Below, in pieces: positions 54,028 to 62,920 of a DNA stretch of 64,000 nucleotides. Source of the stretch: HGM10766 sp900757295. Lineage in GTDB: Bacteria > Bacillota_I > Bacilli_A > RF39 > UBA660. Under the pieces are notes generated by a model. That model saw only the letters and a program-made list of their open reading frames with translations, made no database searches and was not told the DNA's origin. The position numbers and the translations under genes are program-made. The stretch spans positions 992,001-1,056,000 of the forward strand of contig DAJPHG010000001.1 of NCBI GenBank assembly GCA_025992315.1, given 5' to 3'. How positions within the stretch are numbered: position 1 is the first letter of the stretch; every line of letters begins with the position of its first letter.

Positions 54028-55890
54028 TTAGTTTATATATTTATTTACAATATCAAGATTTTGATTAAAGATCCTCTCAAATAATAATCTGTAAAATAAT
54101 TTAGAATTTACACTAGTAGCGACATAGCAATTTGAATCATCTACATATTCTATTATACATCTTCCTCTTTTTGACGAATTAGATGTATCTATTTTAACTT
54201 TTGCTGATTCCAATTTCAATACTTTTTCATCTATTAAATATGCAATAGTCAAAGGATCATTTAATATTAAACCGTCATACCCGTTTTTTCTATCAAATTC
54301 TGCTCCTATCCTAGTTGCTTTATAAATAAAGGCTGCAATTTTATCATTTTTTTCCATTTCTCTTAGCATTTGTTCAAAATTTTTATTAAGTGGTAATTTT
54401 GTTGTAACATTTAAACCTACCATTACAATTTTAGCAATGTTTGAGTTAAAAACAATACTAGCTGCTTCTGGATCTTTATAAAAATTAAATTCAGCATAAG
54501 GAGTAACGTTACCTTTATCAGTTGTTCCACCCATTATAACAACTTCTTTAATGTTAGTGACAAAACTAGGATCTTTTTTAATAGCAAGTGCTAAGTTTGT
54601 AAGAGGTCCAATACATATTAAACTTATTTTTTTAGGTGAAGCGTTAACTGTGTTAATTATGTAATCAATAGCATTAGTTTTGCAAGCTTTATTTAAAGGA
54701 TCATTAAAATAAATACCTCCCATTCCATTGTTGCCATGAACATAATCAGCATTAGTTTCGTTATTAACTAAAGCAGTTTCTGAACCTTTATAAACATTAA
54801 CATTACTTTTATTTAATTCTAAAATTTTTAAAGCATTTCTTGTAGCATTTTCTAAACTACAATTTCCAGCTACTGTTGTAATGCCTTCAATATTTAATTT
54901 GTCAAAGGAGTTCAATGCAAGTAATATAGCGAATAAATCATCTACTCCTGGATCTGAATCGATAATAATTCTTTGCTTATTTATAAATTCCATAATTTGT
55001 TTTAAATTTGGTATAGATGATTGTGCCCCTTTTTTTGTACATACTATTGCAGAAACAATGTGTGCAAAACGAATTGACTCGATTAAACTTTTGCCCTTAG
55101 CTAGTGATGTAGCCAAGGCGCCAGTGAAGCTATCTCCAGCAGCTGTAGTATCAATAGCTTTAATTTTTAGCGTTTCAAATTTTTCACAACCAGATGAATT
55201 AACTAATAATGAACCCTTGTTGCCCAAAGAAACTATTATATTTTTGGCACCGTATTCTAATAGTATTTTTGCACATTCTTCTATTTCCTCTAAAGAGTTA
55301 CATTTTCTATTGGTTAAAATTTGTATTTCTGTTTCATTAGGTTTAACAATATCAACATACTGCCACAATTCTTTAGGAATATTTTTGTTTGCTGGTGCCG
55401 GGTCCAAAATAACTAATTTCTCTTGCTGATGAGCAATTTTTGCTGCATAAATTACTGTATCAAGTGGTATTTCTAACTGTAGTATTATGATATCTGAATT
55501 ATTTATTAAATCCAAATTTTCATCTATGAGTTTTTTATCAACTTTATTATTTGCTCCTGCTATAACAATTATATTATTATCACCTGAAGAATCTACATTG
55601 ATAAAAGCACAACCACTGTTTTCTTGATTAAGTATTTCTATGTGTTCAACATTAACATGAGCATTTGTTAAATTTTTTAACATTAGTTTTGAATTAGAAT
55701 CGTTTCCTAAAGCTCCAAGCATTGTCACATCTGCCCCAAGGTTACCAGCAGTATACGCCTGATTAGCACCTTTACCACCAGGTATTAATGTTAAATCTTT
55801 CCCTAGAACAGTTTCTCCAATTTCTGGACGTTTTTCAACATTAATAACATAATCCATATTCAAACTTCCAATAACTAAAATCTTTTTCAT
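54028..55890 (-). CDS. Ribokinase-nucleoside hydrolase fusion
   Basis: The 620-residue protein joins two complete enzymes. Residues 1-306 are a ribokinase (GSLNMDYVINVEKRPEIGET, GGKGANQAYTAGNLGAD, VDIVKPNETE, DTTAAGDSFTGALA). Residues 307-620 are an inosine/uridine-type nucleoside hydrolase starting RIIIDSDPGVDDLFAILLAL, with IMGGT, NDPLTIA and the metal-binding DxDxxxDD. The hydrolase would free ribose from nucleosides and the kinase would convert it to ribose 5-phosphate. No Met or ribosome site of the right kind lies at the junction. It follows a pilin gene with an AGAGGT site directly after the pilin stop. Confidence 0.92.
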   Translation of the reverse strand: MKKILVIGSLNMDYVINVEKRPEIGETVLGKDLTLIPGGKGANQAYTAGNLGADVTMLGALGNDSNSKLMLKNLTNAHVNVEHIEILNQENSGCAFINVDSSGDNNIIVIAGANNKVDKKLIDENLDLINNSDIIILQLEIPLDTVIYAAKIAHQQEKLVILDPAPANKNIPKELWQYVDIVKPNETEIQILTNRKCNSLEEIEECAKILLEYGAKNIIVSLGNKGSLLVNSSGCEKFETLKIKAIDTTAAGDSFTGALATSLAKGKSLIESIRFAHIVSAIVCTKKGAQSSIPNLKQIMEFINKQRIIIDSDPGVDDLFAILLALNSFDKLNIEGITTVAGNCSLENATRNALKILELNKSNVNVYKGSETALVNNETNADYVHGNNGMGGIYFNDPLNKACKTNAIDYIINTVNASPKKISLICIGPLTNLALAIKKDPSFVTNIKEVVIMGGTTDKGNVTPYAEFNFYKDPEAASIVFNSNIAKIVMVGLNVTTKLPLNKNFEQMLREMEKNDKIAAFIYKATRIGAEFDRKNGYDGLILNDPLTIAYLIDEKVLKLESAKVKIDTSNSSKRGRCIIEYVDDSNCYVATSVNSKLFYRLLFERIFNQNLDIVNKYIN

Positions 55891-55893
55891 TTT

Positions 55894-56283
55894 TTAACCT
55901 CTACATTCTATTCCTTCAATTTCTACCTTAATATCATCATCACTTGTAATTGTAACACTTGCATCATCCGCAATAGTACATTTATCAGAATTTATATCTT
56001 CATAATATGGTGATAAATTATTTATTATTTTATCTTTGTTATTTAATTTGTAAATTATTGTATTTCCAGTTTTATTACATATAGTACTATCATTACAAGT
56101 TGGATTATCTAAAGCAAACGTTTTAGCAGCGTCTTCTATTTGAGTTTTTGTAAATTCTCCAACATCTTTCTTTGATTTATTCATTATATTAACAACACTT
56201 AAAGTAGCCATTGTCAAAAGAACTCCTAATATGGCAATTACGGCAAGCAATTCAACTAAAGTAAAACCATTTTTATTTTTCAT
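55894..56283 (-). CDS. Type IV pilin-like protein
   Basis: The 129-residue prepilin begins MKNKNGFTLVELLAVIAILG, with cleavage after Gly6 and Glu5 in the mature protein. After the hydrophobic helix a short domain has Cys pairs (NPTCNDSTICN and DKCTI), suggesting disulfides. The start at 56281-56283 has AGGTGA 6 bases upstream and TATAAT about 25 bases further up. It lies head to head with rnjA and directly before the ribokinase fusion gene. Confidence 0.88.
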   Translation of the reverse strand: MKNKNGFTLVELLAVIAILGVLLTMATLSVVNIMNKSKKDVGEFTKTQIEDAAKTFALDNPTCNDSTICNKTGNTIIYKLNNKDKIINNLSPYYEDINSDKCTIADDASVTITSDDDIKVEIEGIECRG

Positions 56284-56320
56284 ATCATCACCTACTATAT
56301 TTTCATTATACCAAATATCC

Positions 56321-56349
56321 TGGACATTATAAAATATTTCTTGTATAAT
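56321..56349 (+). promoter_or_regulatory. Promoter of rnjA
   Basis: TGGACA (56321-56326) and TATAAT (56344-56349) with a 17-base spacer, about 48 bases before the start codon. Confidence 0.7.
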
Positions 56350-56396
56350 AGACATATCGTTTAACTTTATTTTTATTGAAAGAAGGAATTTATAAA

Positions 56397-58061
56397 ATGA
56401 AAACAGAAGCTCAAACATCTGTGGTTGCTTTGGGTGGCCTAGGTGAAGTGGGTAAAAATATGTATGTTATTACCCATAATAGTGAAATAATTATAATCGA
56501 CGCTGGTGTAATGTTCCCTGAAGATGAATTATTAGGCGTAGATTATGTAATTCAAGATGTTACATATTTAAAACAAAATGAAAACAAAATTAAAGGATTA
56601 TTTATTACTCATGGTCATGAAGATCATATAGGTGGAATTTCCTTTTTATTGCAAAGTGTAAATATACCTACAATATATGCTCCTAAAATGGCTGTATCTT
56701 TAATAAGCAAAAAATTAGAAGATAAGAATATGTCTTACCAAAATATTGTAACCATTGATAAAGATAGTCATGTTAAAACAAAATATTTTAATATAGAGTT
56801 TGTAAATACAACTCACTCTATTCCAGATTCTTTTGCTGTTGTTGTTCATACTCCAAATGGTACAATCTTTTCTACGGGAGATTTCAAGTTTGATTTAAAT
56901 CCAATTGGTCCAATGGCTGATTTACATAAAATGGCTAGACTTGCTGATCAAGGAATTAAATTACTTATGAGTGATAGTACTAATGCTTTAACTGAAGGTT
57001 ATTCTAAAAGTGAAAGTGCAGTTGATGAAGCTTTAAGCGGAATTTTTGCTAAGCATCACGCTAGATTAATAATTGCCACATTTGCATCAAACGTTTTTAG
57101 AATTAAACATATTGTTGAAACTTGTAAAAAATACAATCGTAAAATAGTTGTTTTTGGTCGCAGTATGGAAACAAATATTAATTTAGCTTTAGACAATGGA
57201 TTATTAGATGATAGATCTATGTTTATTGATTCAAATACTGCTAAAAATTTAAAGAAAAATGAAGTATGTATTTTGTGTACAGGATCTCAAGGAGAACCTC
57301 TTGCAGCTTTATCAAGAATTGCTAATGGAACTCATAAGCAAATTACTTTAATGAATGATGATTTAGTAGTTTTCTCTTCCTCTCCTATTCCAGGTAATGC
57401 CGCAAGTATTAATCGAATTATTAATAAATTATATTTAAAAGGTGTTAAAGTTTATACAAATTCTGAATTTAGTGATATCCATACATCTGGTCATGCTAAA
57501 GCTGAAGAATTAAAACTTATGTTACGTTTAATTAAACCAGAATATTTTATGCCAATGCACGGTGAATATCGAATGTTAAAGCAACACAAAGATTTAGCAA
57601 TTTCATGTGGAATGAATCCAGACAATGTATTTGTTCTAAAAAATGGTGAAGAATTAATATTAGATAAAAATGGAGTTCATAAAGGTGGAAATGTTATCTC
57701 TGGAGATGTGTATGTTGATGGTTCTAGAATTGGTGATGTTGGAAGCGTTGTTATAAAAGACCGCAAATTAATGAGCAAAGATGGTATATTAGTTACAATT
57801 TTAAATATCAATGTTAAAACAAAAGAATTATTAATCAAACCAAACGTTACTACTCGTGGATTTGTTTTAGTAAATGAGAATGCAGAACTTATAAATAAAA
57901 TAGAACGTAAAATTTCTGAAATAGTCAAAAATAATTTAGCTTCTAAAAATTATAATTATTTGGATTTAAAAAATCAAATTATTTTAGAATTAAGCCCATT
58001 TATAAATAATTTAACAGGAAGACATCCAATTATCTTACCTGTAATTATGGAAGTAAAATAG
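56397..58061 (+). CDS. rnjA: Ribonuclease J
   Basis: The 554-residue metallo-beta-lactamase/beta-CASP nuclease has VVALGGLGEVGKNMYV at the start, FITHGHEDHIGG (metal-binding HxHxDH), STGDFKFD, SDSTNALTEGYS, FASNVFRIKH and SGHAKAEELKL in the beta-CASP domain, and a C-terminal RNase J domain. It has both 5'-3' exo- and endonuclease activity in mRNA and rRNA processing. The start at 56397 follows GAAGGA by 9 bases. Length matches the Bacillus enzymes (about 555). Confidence 0.95.
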   Translation: MKTEAQTSVVALGGLGEVGKNMYVITHNSEIIIIDAGVMFPEDELLGVDYVIQDVTYLKQNENKIKGLFITHGHEDHIGGISFLLQSVNIPTIYAPKMAVSLISKKLEDKNMSYQNIVTIDKDSHVKTKYFNIEFVNTTHSIPDSFAVVVHTPNGTIFSTGDFKFDLNPIGPMADLHKMARLADQGIKLLMSDSTNALTEGYSKSESAVDEALSGIFAKHHARLIIATFASNVFRIKHIVETCKKYNRKIVVFGRSMETNINLALDNGLLDDRSMFIDSNTAKNLKKNEVCILCTGSQGEPLAALSRIANGTHKQITLMNDDLVVFSSSPIPGNAASINRIINKLYLKGVKVYTNSEFSDIHTSGHAKAEELKLMLRLIKPEYFMPMHGEYRMLKQHKDLAISCGMNPDNVFVLKNGEELILDKNGVHKGGNVISGDVYVDGSRIGDVGSVVIKDRKLMSKDGILVTILNINVKTKELLIKPNVTTRGFVLVNENAELINKIERKISEIVKNNLASKNYNYLDLKNQIILELSPFINNLTGRHPIILPVIMEVK

Positions 58062-58080
58062 CATTAAATGCTATTTTTTT
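58057..58080 (+). terminator. Terminator of rnjA
   Basis: AATAGCAT (58057-58064) pairs with ATGCTATT (58068-58075), followed by a T-run; the stem includes the rnjA stop. Confidence 0.65.
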
Positions 58081-58087
58081 GTGCAAT

Positions 58088-58120
58088 AAAAAAGCAACAA
58101 TTTAACATTGTTACTTTTTT
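58088..58120 (-). terminator. Terminator of the beta-helix surface protein
   Basis: GCAACAAT (58094-58101) pairs with ATTGTTAC (58107-58114) with one mismatch; six T follow on the minus strand. Confidence 0.5.
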
Positions 58121-59529
58121 TAAAGTTCTATCTTTTTAAGTTTTACTGTTGCTATAATTCCTACTAAAGATAATATTCCTATTACTATACTCATAGCAAA
58201 ATTATCATAAGTATTTGGATTTTTGACATTATCTTGGTTATTTTTATTTTCTTCTTTTACTGATACTTCATCTTTATATACTAAAGAATAAGTTGAAAAT
58301 TTATCAGTTTCAAATGTTAAAGTATTATCATCATTAACTACTGTGTCTAAAATGTCTACTTTATTATCATGTAATCTAACTATATAATATTTTCTTGAGT
58401 ATCCATCTGCTAATTTTGGTAAATTATTTGGAATATTAATTGTTGCTTTTAAAATTTTATTTGAAGTATTTAATTGTTCAATTTTTAAACTATCGTTTAT
58501 TGTTCTAAATAAATCTATATTATAATAACCTGCTATATTATATTTATTTGCTATTGCAGTTTTAATTAATGTAATGTCAGTTTCATTTATACTATTTTCA
58601 TTTAATTCAGATATTTCAATAGTATTTTTTATTTCACTTTCTTTAGCAACAACTTTATCATTACTTCCTAAAATAGGATATTCATTTGCAGGATCTTTAG
58701 GATTACTCCCTAAAGTGCCATTTGTTATTTCTATATTAGCATTAGCCCCTGCTTTTAAATTATATGTTCCGCCATTTACAATGGTAACTGAATTATCATC
58801 TTCTGACCATTTATAATCCCAAATGGCATATCTTGTAATTGGTGTAGTTGTATCTTTTGCTGATAATGTAAAGTTTCCATCATTGATTGTTACTTTTTCT
58901 TTTCCACAAACGCTTCCCATGTTGCCAATAATTGCACTAGCTGGCGTATTCATTACAAATGTACCATTGTTGACTTCCATAATTCCATAATCATCATTTT
59001 TAATATATTTAGCATTTTCATTCATGGTAAATGTACCATTATTAATTGTTAAATTAGCAATAACATTATTTTTATTTTCAGAAGGATCTTTAAAACCATT
59101 GTCAATTAAAGAAGAGATCCCTCCGGTAATAGTAAAACTACCACCATTTATTTTCATATTTCCGTGGTTTAACACAACATAAAAACTATTTGTATTGCCA
59201 TTATTTTCTCTATAATAATTACCATCTAAAACAGTAAGTTCTCCTTCGTTATACAAAACAGCTTTTCCATTAGATGTATTATTAATATCACCTTTTCCTT
59301 TAATAGTAAGAGATGCATCTTTTTCTACTTTGATAGTGTCATAACCATTTTTATTAGTTATGTTGTATCCTGCTAAATCTAATGTAACTTTGTTGCCACT
59401 TTTTACTACAATCCCATCATTAATATTATTTGATAACGTTAAATCTTTATCAATCTCTTGAGCATTTACAAAAGCTGGTAATGTTAAAGCTGAAGCTATC
59501 GCTAAAATACTTAAAATTTTTGTTTTCAT
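58120..59529 (-). CDS. Cell-wall-anchored right-handed beta-helix surface protein (NPNTY signal)
   Basis: The 469-residue protein has a signal peptide (MKTKILSILAIASALTLPAFVNA, cleavage about residue 23). A right-handed beta-helix-like region (about 30-270) follows, with short repeats (GNYNL-type TLNYNGTFTM, INNGTFTMNE). A Glu/Asn-rich linker leads to a C-terminal NPNTYDN (about 437-443), hydrophobic SIVIGILSLVGIIAT and basic KLKK end. That arrangement is a sortase signal, and NPxT is the class B type. The start at 59527-59529 has GATAGGAG about 7 bases upstream. Likely substrate of the class B sortase at 28.5 kb. Confidence 0.85.
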   Translation of the reverse strand: MKTKILSILAIASALTLPAFVNAQEIDKDLTLSNNINDGIVVKSGNKVTLDLAGYNITNKNGYDTIKVEKDASLTIKGKGDINNTSNGKAVLYNEGELTVLDGNYYRENNGNTNSFYVVLNHGNMKINGGSFTITGGISSLIDNGFKDPSENKNNVIANLTINNGTFTMNENAKYIKNDDYGIMEVNNGTFVMNTPASAIIGNMGSVCGKEKVTINDGNFTLSAKDTTTPITRYAIWDYKWSEDDNSVTIVNGGTYNLKAGANANIEITNGTLGSNPKDPANEYPILGSNDKVVAKESEIKNTIEISELNENSINETDITLIKTAIANKYNIAGYYNIDLFRTINDSLKIEQLNTSNKILKATINIPNNLPKLADGYSRKYYIVRLHDNKVDILDTVVNDDNTLTFETDKFSTYSLVYKDEVSVKEENKNNQDNVKNPNTYDNFAMSIVIGILSLVGIIATVKLKKIEL

Positions 59530-59633
59530 ATTTTTTCTCCTATCTACAATCATAAAACTTATAATCTACTTAAATTATAAATTAAAGAAATATTCATGTA
59601 AATAACAATTGAAAACAATTTGTAATATAATGT

Positions 59634-59668
59634 AAAGAAAAAGTAAAACATCTGAAAATGCTTTACTT
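59634..59668 (-). terminator. Terminator after the second amidoligase gene
   Basis: AAGTAAAACAT (59641-59651) pairs with ATGCTTTACTT (59658-59668) with few mismatches, followed by a T-rich tail on the minus strand. Confidence 0.6.
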
Positions 59669-60691
59669 AGTAAATTTTTTAGCTTTAACAAGACTCTTTT
59701 TCTCAACTTGAAATGATTTTAAATATTGTCTTAGAAAATACATTTTATTTAAATTATCAGTAAATACTAAATCAGCAAATTCTAAGGCTTGTTCTAAATA
59801 TATTTCATCATAGTCTAAGATTAAATCAACATCATCATAAATTTCATTTTTTTGTACTCTTGCATCTACTACATCTTTATTAAAATTATTATTAGTAGAA
59901 CATAAGAGAATATTAACTAGTAAATTAACATTATTTTGCCAAATAATAGGATTTAAAGTTCCATTAGGGCAGCGAAATTCAATTGTATTATTTAACTCTT
60001 TAATTCTAGAAGAAGTAATATTGCCAAAATTAATAGCTCTATTTCTTATTCCCCCTACTTTTTTGATAATATCATCCAAAATAAAAATTTCATTTTCTGT
60101 TTCATTTTGAGGATTTATTTCTTGATATTTTTTTAGTATCTCATCATACTTTTTATCAAAAGTATATTTAACTGGCTTTGAATATTTCATACTTAATCTT
60201 GCAGATGTATATTCGCCATAGGTAAAACGAAAAATAATATTTTCATAAGCTTGCCATAGTCTAATAAAATTCAACCAGTTAGTTGGCTGATTTTTTAAAA
60301 GATGTGCACCTACATGAATATGCCCACCGCATTGATTATCAATGACAGCATGTGGTGTAACATAAGAACATATTTGTTTTACTGTTTCCCACGTTTCACT
60401 ATTGTCTCTTAAAATAGGAGACGTTATTTCTCTTCCTTCAATTAAGGAATAATCGTAGCCTAAACGCCATTTTTTGTTTAAATTGCTATCACAAAGTTCT
60501 TTTTTAACAGCATCATAATCAGCATGCTCAAATTCTATTTCTAAGCCGAAAGTAACATCTTTATCAAATCCTAAATTCTCTCTTAATTTTAAATAACTAC
60601 CATTTAAATCATCAAGAAATTTATTTAATTCTTCTTGGTTCATTTGTGATATATAATCATTACTTTTTAAATTTAAATAATGTTTTTCCAT
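59663..60691 (-). CDS. Amidoligase-family protein, copy 2
   Basis: The 342-residue protein has the Amidoligase_2 layout: FGLEIEFEHADYD (Glu51, Glu53, Glu55, predicted metal/ATP site), EITSPILRDNSETW, GGHIHVGAH (His124, His126), FRFTYGEYTSARLS and NTIEFRCPNGTLN. These glutamine-synthetase-like ligases are predicted to form amide bonds between carboxyl and amino groups. The start at 60689-60691 has AGAGGGG 6 bases upstream. It is a tandem paralogue of the next gene, with its own promoter in the gap. No substrate is known. Confidence 0.85.
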   Translation of the reverse strand: MEKHYLNLKSNDYISQMNQEELNKFLDDLNGSYLKLRENLGFDKDVTFGLEIEFEHADYDAVKKELCDSNLNKKWRLGYDYSLIEGREITSPILRDNSETWETVKQICSYVTPHAVIDNQCGGHIHVGAHLLKNQPTNWLNFIRLWQAYENIIFRFTYGEYTSARLSMKYSKPVKYTFDKKYDEILKKYQEINPQNETENEIFILDDIIKKVGGIRNRAINFGNITSSRIKELNNTIEFRCPNGTLNPIIWQNNVNLLVNILLCSTNNNFNKDVVDARVQKNEIYDDVDLILDYDEIYLEQALEFADLVFTDNLNKMYFLRQYLKSFQVEKKSLVKAKKFTK

Positions 60692-60717
60692 AAATACCCC
60701 TCTTTTTATTGCTTTAT

Positions 60718-60745
60718 ATATTATCACAAATTATAAATAAGTCAA
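60718..60745 (-). promoter_or_regulatory. Promoter in front of amidoligase copy 2
   Basis: TTGACT (60740-60745) and TAATAT (60718-60723) on the minus strand with a 16-base spacer. The -35 abuts the stop codon of copy 1. Confidence 0.5.
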
Positions 60746-61789
60746 TTATTTTTTTAAAGTAAAAGGTTTTGCTTTTTTTAGAGGTTTATTATCTATTTCA
60801 AAAGATTTTAAATATTGTTTTAAAAAATAAATTTTATCTAAATTATTTTCAAAAATTAAATCAACAAATTCTAATGCCTGATTTAAATACACTAAATTAT
60901 AATCTAAAAATAAATTTTGTTCATTCATTCTTTCACGTGCTTCAACTATATCCATATTAAATGCTGTATTATTAGAGTAATCTATCAAATGAACTAACAT
61001 ATTTATATTGTTCTGCCAAACAACAGGATTTAAAGTTCCATTAGGACATCTAAATTCGATGGTATTATTTATTTCGCTTTGACCAAGGTTATTAAGATGA
61101 TTAAAATTAACAGCTTGATTTCTTTTATGATCTATTAATGATAATATTTGTTTATTTATAAAGTTATATTCATTATAAGAAACGTTATTTTGCTTTTCAT
61201 AATTATTTTTAGTAGTTAATAATTTACAATAATACTTGAAATTATTTCTTAAAGGACTAGCATAAGTATTAAGACTACTTCTAGCAGTTAAATATTCACC
61301 ATATAAAAATCGAAATATTACATTCTCATAAGTTGCCCAAAGTTTTATAAATTGAAGCCAAGAATCAACACTATTATTTATTTCTTGTGCTCCAATATGA
61401 ATATGACCAGCACTATGATCCAAGATCAATGCATTTTGATTTATGCAATTACACATATTTAAAATGTCTAACCATGTTTCTTCACTATTTTTTAATATTG
61501 GCGATGAAACTTCTCCTCCTTTTTTCAATGATTGATCAGTATGTAGATACCAAGATTTACGTAATTTAGTTTTTTTTATATTTTTATCTATTTGTTGTAA
61601 ATCTGCATATTCAAATTCTAATTCAATGCCAAACGTTGTTTGGTCAGAGAATTCAAGTTTGTTTCTTAAAGATAAGTAATAGTTTTTCATATAATTTAAA
61701 AATATATCCAAATCTTTATTATTCATCTTAGAAAGTTCATCATTTTTATCAGGATACAAAAAATTAAATAATTCATTTTGATATTCCAT
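60746..61789 (-). CDS. Amidoligase-family protein, copy 1
   Basis: The 347-residue protein is a paralogue of the gene downstream, with the same motifs in the same order: FGIELEFEYADLQQ (Glu56, Glu58, Glu60), EVSSPILKNSEETW, SAGHIHIGAQE (His129, His131), FRFLYGEYLTARSS and NTIEFRCPNGTLN. The end YFLKQYLKSF also agrees with copy 2 (YFLRQYLKSF). AAAGGGG lies 8 bases before the ATG and a sigma-A promoter lies 25-50 bases before. The two copies differ most between about residues 175 and 235. Confidence 0.85.
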   Translation of the reverse strand: MEYQNELFNFLYPDKNDELSKMNNKDLDIFLNYMKNYYLSLRNKLEFSDQTTFGIELEFEYADLQQIDKNIKKTKLRKSWYLHTDQSLKKGGEVSSPILKNSEETWLDILNMCNCINQNALILDHSAGHIHIGAQEINNSVDSWLQFIKLWATYENVIFRFLYGEYLTARSSLNTYASPLRNNFKYYCKLLTTKNNYEKQNNVSYNEYNFINKQILSLIDHKRNQAVNFNHLNNLGQSEINNTIEFRCPNGTLNPVVWQNNINMLVHLIDYSNNTAFNMDIVEARERMNEQNLFLDYNLVYLNQALEFVDLIFENNLDKIYFLKQYLKSFEIDNKPLKKAKPFTLKK

Positions 61790-61814
61790 ATATAACCCCT
61801 TTCATTTAGCAAAT

Positions 61815-61842
61815 ATAATACCATTTTAAATATATTTGTCAA
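61815..61842 (-). promoter_or_regulatory. Promoter of amidoligase copy 1
   Basis: TTGACA (61837-61842) and TATTAT (61815-61820) on the minus strand with a 16-base spacer, about 25 bases before the start codon. Confidence 0.6.
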
Positions 61843-61843
61843 T

Positions 61844-61868
61844 TAAAAAAGATTCATAAGAATCTTTT
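61844..61868 (-). terminator. Terminator after the CotD-like gene
   Basis: AAAAGATTC (61847-61855) pairs with GAATCTTTT (61860-61868), followed by a T-run on the minus strand. It separates the coat-like gene from the amidoligase promoter. Confidence 0.65.
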
Positions 61869-62184
61869 AAAAGCAACATTTGTTATCATAAACATTTGAT
61901 ACTTCATTTTCTTCACAACATGAATAAGCAGGAGTATAAGTATGACGATAAACATGATGATTTATAATTCTAGTTTCTATTGGAACAATATGTGGAACTT
62001 CATGACAAATTTCACGATGACAGCATCTTACTTGTGGACATTCATAAATTGGTTGGCACATAACACCTGGATATTGATTTTCACAACATTGTTGCATTGG
62101 TTGGTCATATCCTTCCATTTTATCTTTTTTATAATATTTCATATCTGCTGTTTTATCCATACATCTTTTATCATTTAATAACAT
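61867..62184 (-). CDS. CotD-like spore coat protein, Cys/His-rich
   Basis: The 105-residue protein is rich in Cys, Tyr, His and Pro. The middle part has CCENQYPGVMCQPIYECPQV and RCCHREICHEVPHIVPIET, then NHHVYRHTY, resembling the VPHIHPxHTTxVNHHxYKH region of inner coat protein CotD. Numerous Cys (about 12) allow disulfide crosslinking in the coat. The start is uncertain: a GTG at 62194-62196 or the ATG at 62182-62184; neither has ideal spacing to AAAGGA. A CATAAAATA element just upstream resembles a sigma-K -10. Confidence 0.65.
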   Translation of the reverse strand: MLLNDKRCMDKTADMKYYKKDKMEGYDQPMQQCCENQYPGVMCQPIYECPQVRCCHREICHEVPHIVPIETRIINHHVYRHTYTPAYSCCEENEVSNVYDNKCCF

Positions 62185-62249
62185 AATAAAACACACTATC
62201 CTTTCTAGTGTATTTTATGTTTTAGTTATAAAGTTGCTTAGGTTTTTAA

Positions 62250-62909
62250 CTATTTCTTTAAAGAACGTTTATAAATGTCAATTATTTCACTCTCTGGCAT
62301 GTATTCTTGCCATTTATTATTAATTTCATCAATTTCTAATAATCTAATATTATCTACGTACTCTTTTTTATTTGATTGTGGGCTTTTATTTAAATAGTCA
62401 TCTAAACTATAAGAGTAAAATGTATTATCATTTATTTTTAAAACTAAATCATCTTTAACTACTATTTCTTGTTTATCTAATTTTTTTCCTAAAAATTTTT
62501 TTATTACATCATTATACGGAGTATCAATTACTATATCAGCAGTATATAAATTTGAAACTTTTATAATTTCATTTATATATTTGTGATATAAAAGTTGAAG
62601 TTTGAAATAATTTATTTCTTCTTTTGATCTTAAGTTTTGATAATCAAATCTTTTTAAATTTTCAGCATAAATTTCACCTTCAGCTGATGGCACTTTAGAA
62701 TATTTTCTAAAATGATGAACCAATTGTCCTTGTGCATTTTCGATAAATAATACATTTTCTTTTAAAGTCTTATAGTTTAATGTAGAGGTGCTAATTCTTA
62801 AATGCCCATCTTGGCACTCTGAATAAAATGTTTCTGGTTCATATTTTCTTTCCTTTTCAAAATTAACACATCTTGCAAGATCGCCGATCATTATTTTATC
62901 TGTTTTCAT
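62250..62909 (-). CDS. Hypothetical protein between ffh and the coat-like gene
   Basis: I do not recognise the family of this 219-residue soluble protein. It has no signal peptide or membrane helix, a beta-rich start with KIMIGDLARCVNFEKE, a helical centre with NYFKLQLLYHKYINEI, IVIDTPYNDVIKKF, and an acidic and basic end. A ribosome site GGGAGG precedes it and it follows ffh by 11 bases, so it is cotranscribed with the SRP protein. Confidence 0.55.
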   Translation of the reverse strand: MKTDKIMIGDLARCVNFEKERKYEPETFYSECQDGHLRISTSTLNYKTLKENVLFIENAQGQLVHHFRKYSKVPSAEGEIYAENLKRFDYQNLRSKEEINYFKLQLLYHKYINEIIKVSNLYTADIVIDTPYNDVIKKFLGKKLDKQEIVVKDDLVLKINDNTFYSYSLDDYLNKSPQSNKKEYVDNIRLLEIDEINNKWQEYMPESEIIDIYKRSLKK

Positions 62910-62920
62910 TATAAACCTCC

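Noticed and set aside
54881..55429. 182-codon plus-strand frame inside the ribokinase fusion gene
   Set aside because: It is antisense to conserved ribokinase motifs and shows no family resemblance; a by-product of codon usage.
61867..62909. One operon from ffh through the coat-like gene to both amidoligases
   Set aside because: A clear terminator follows the coat-like gene and both amidoligase genes have their own promoter-like sequences, so proximity is all that can be claimed.
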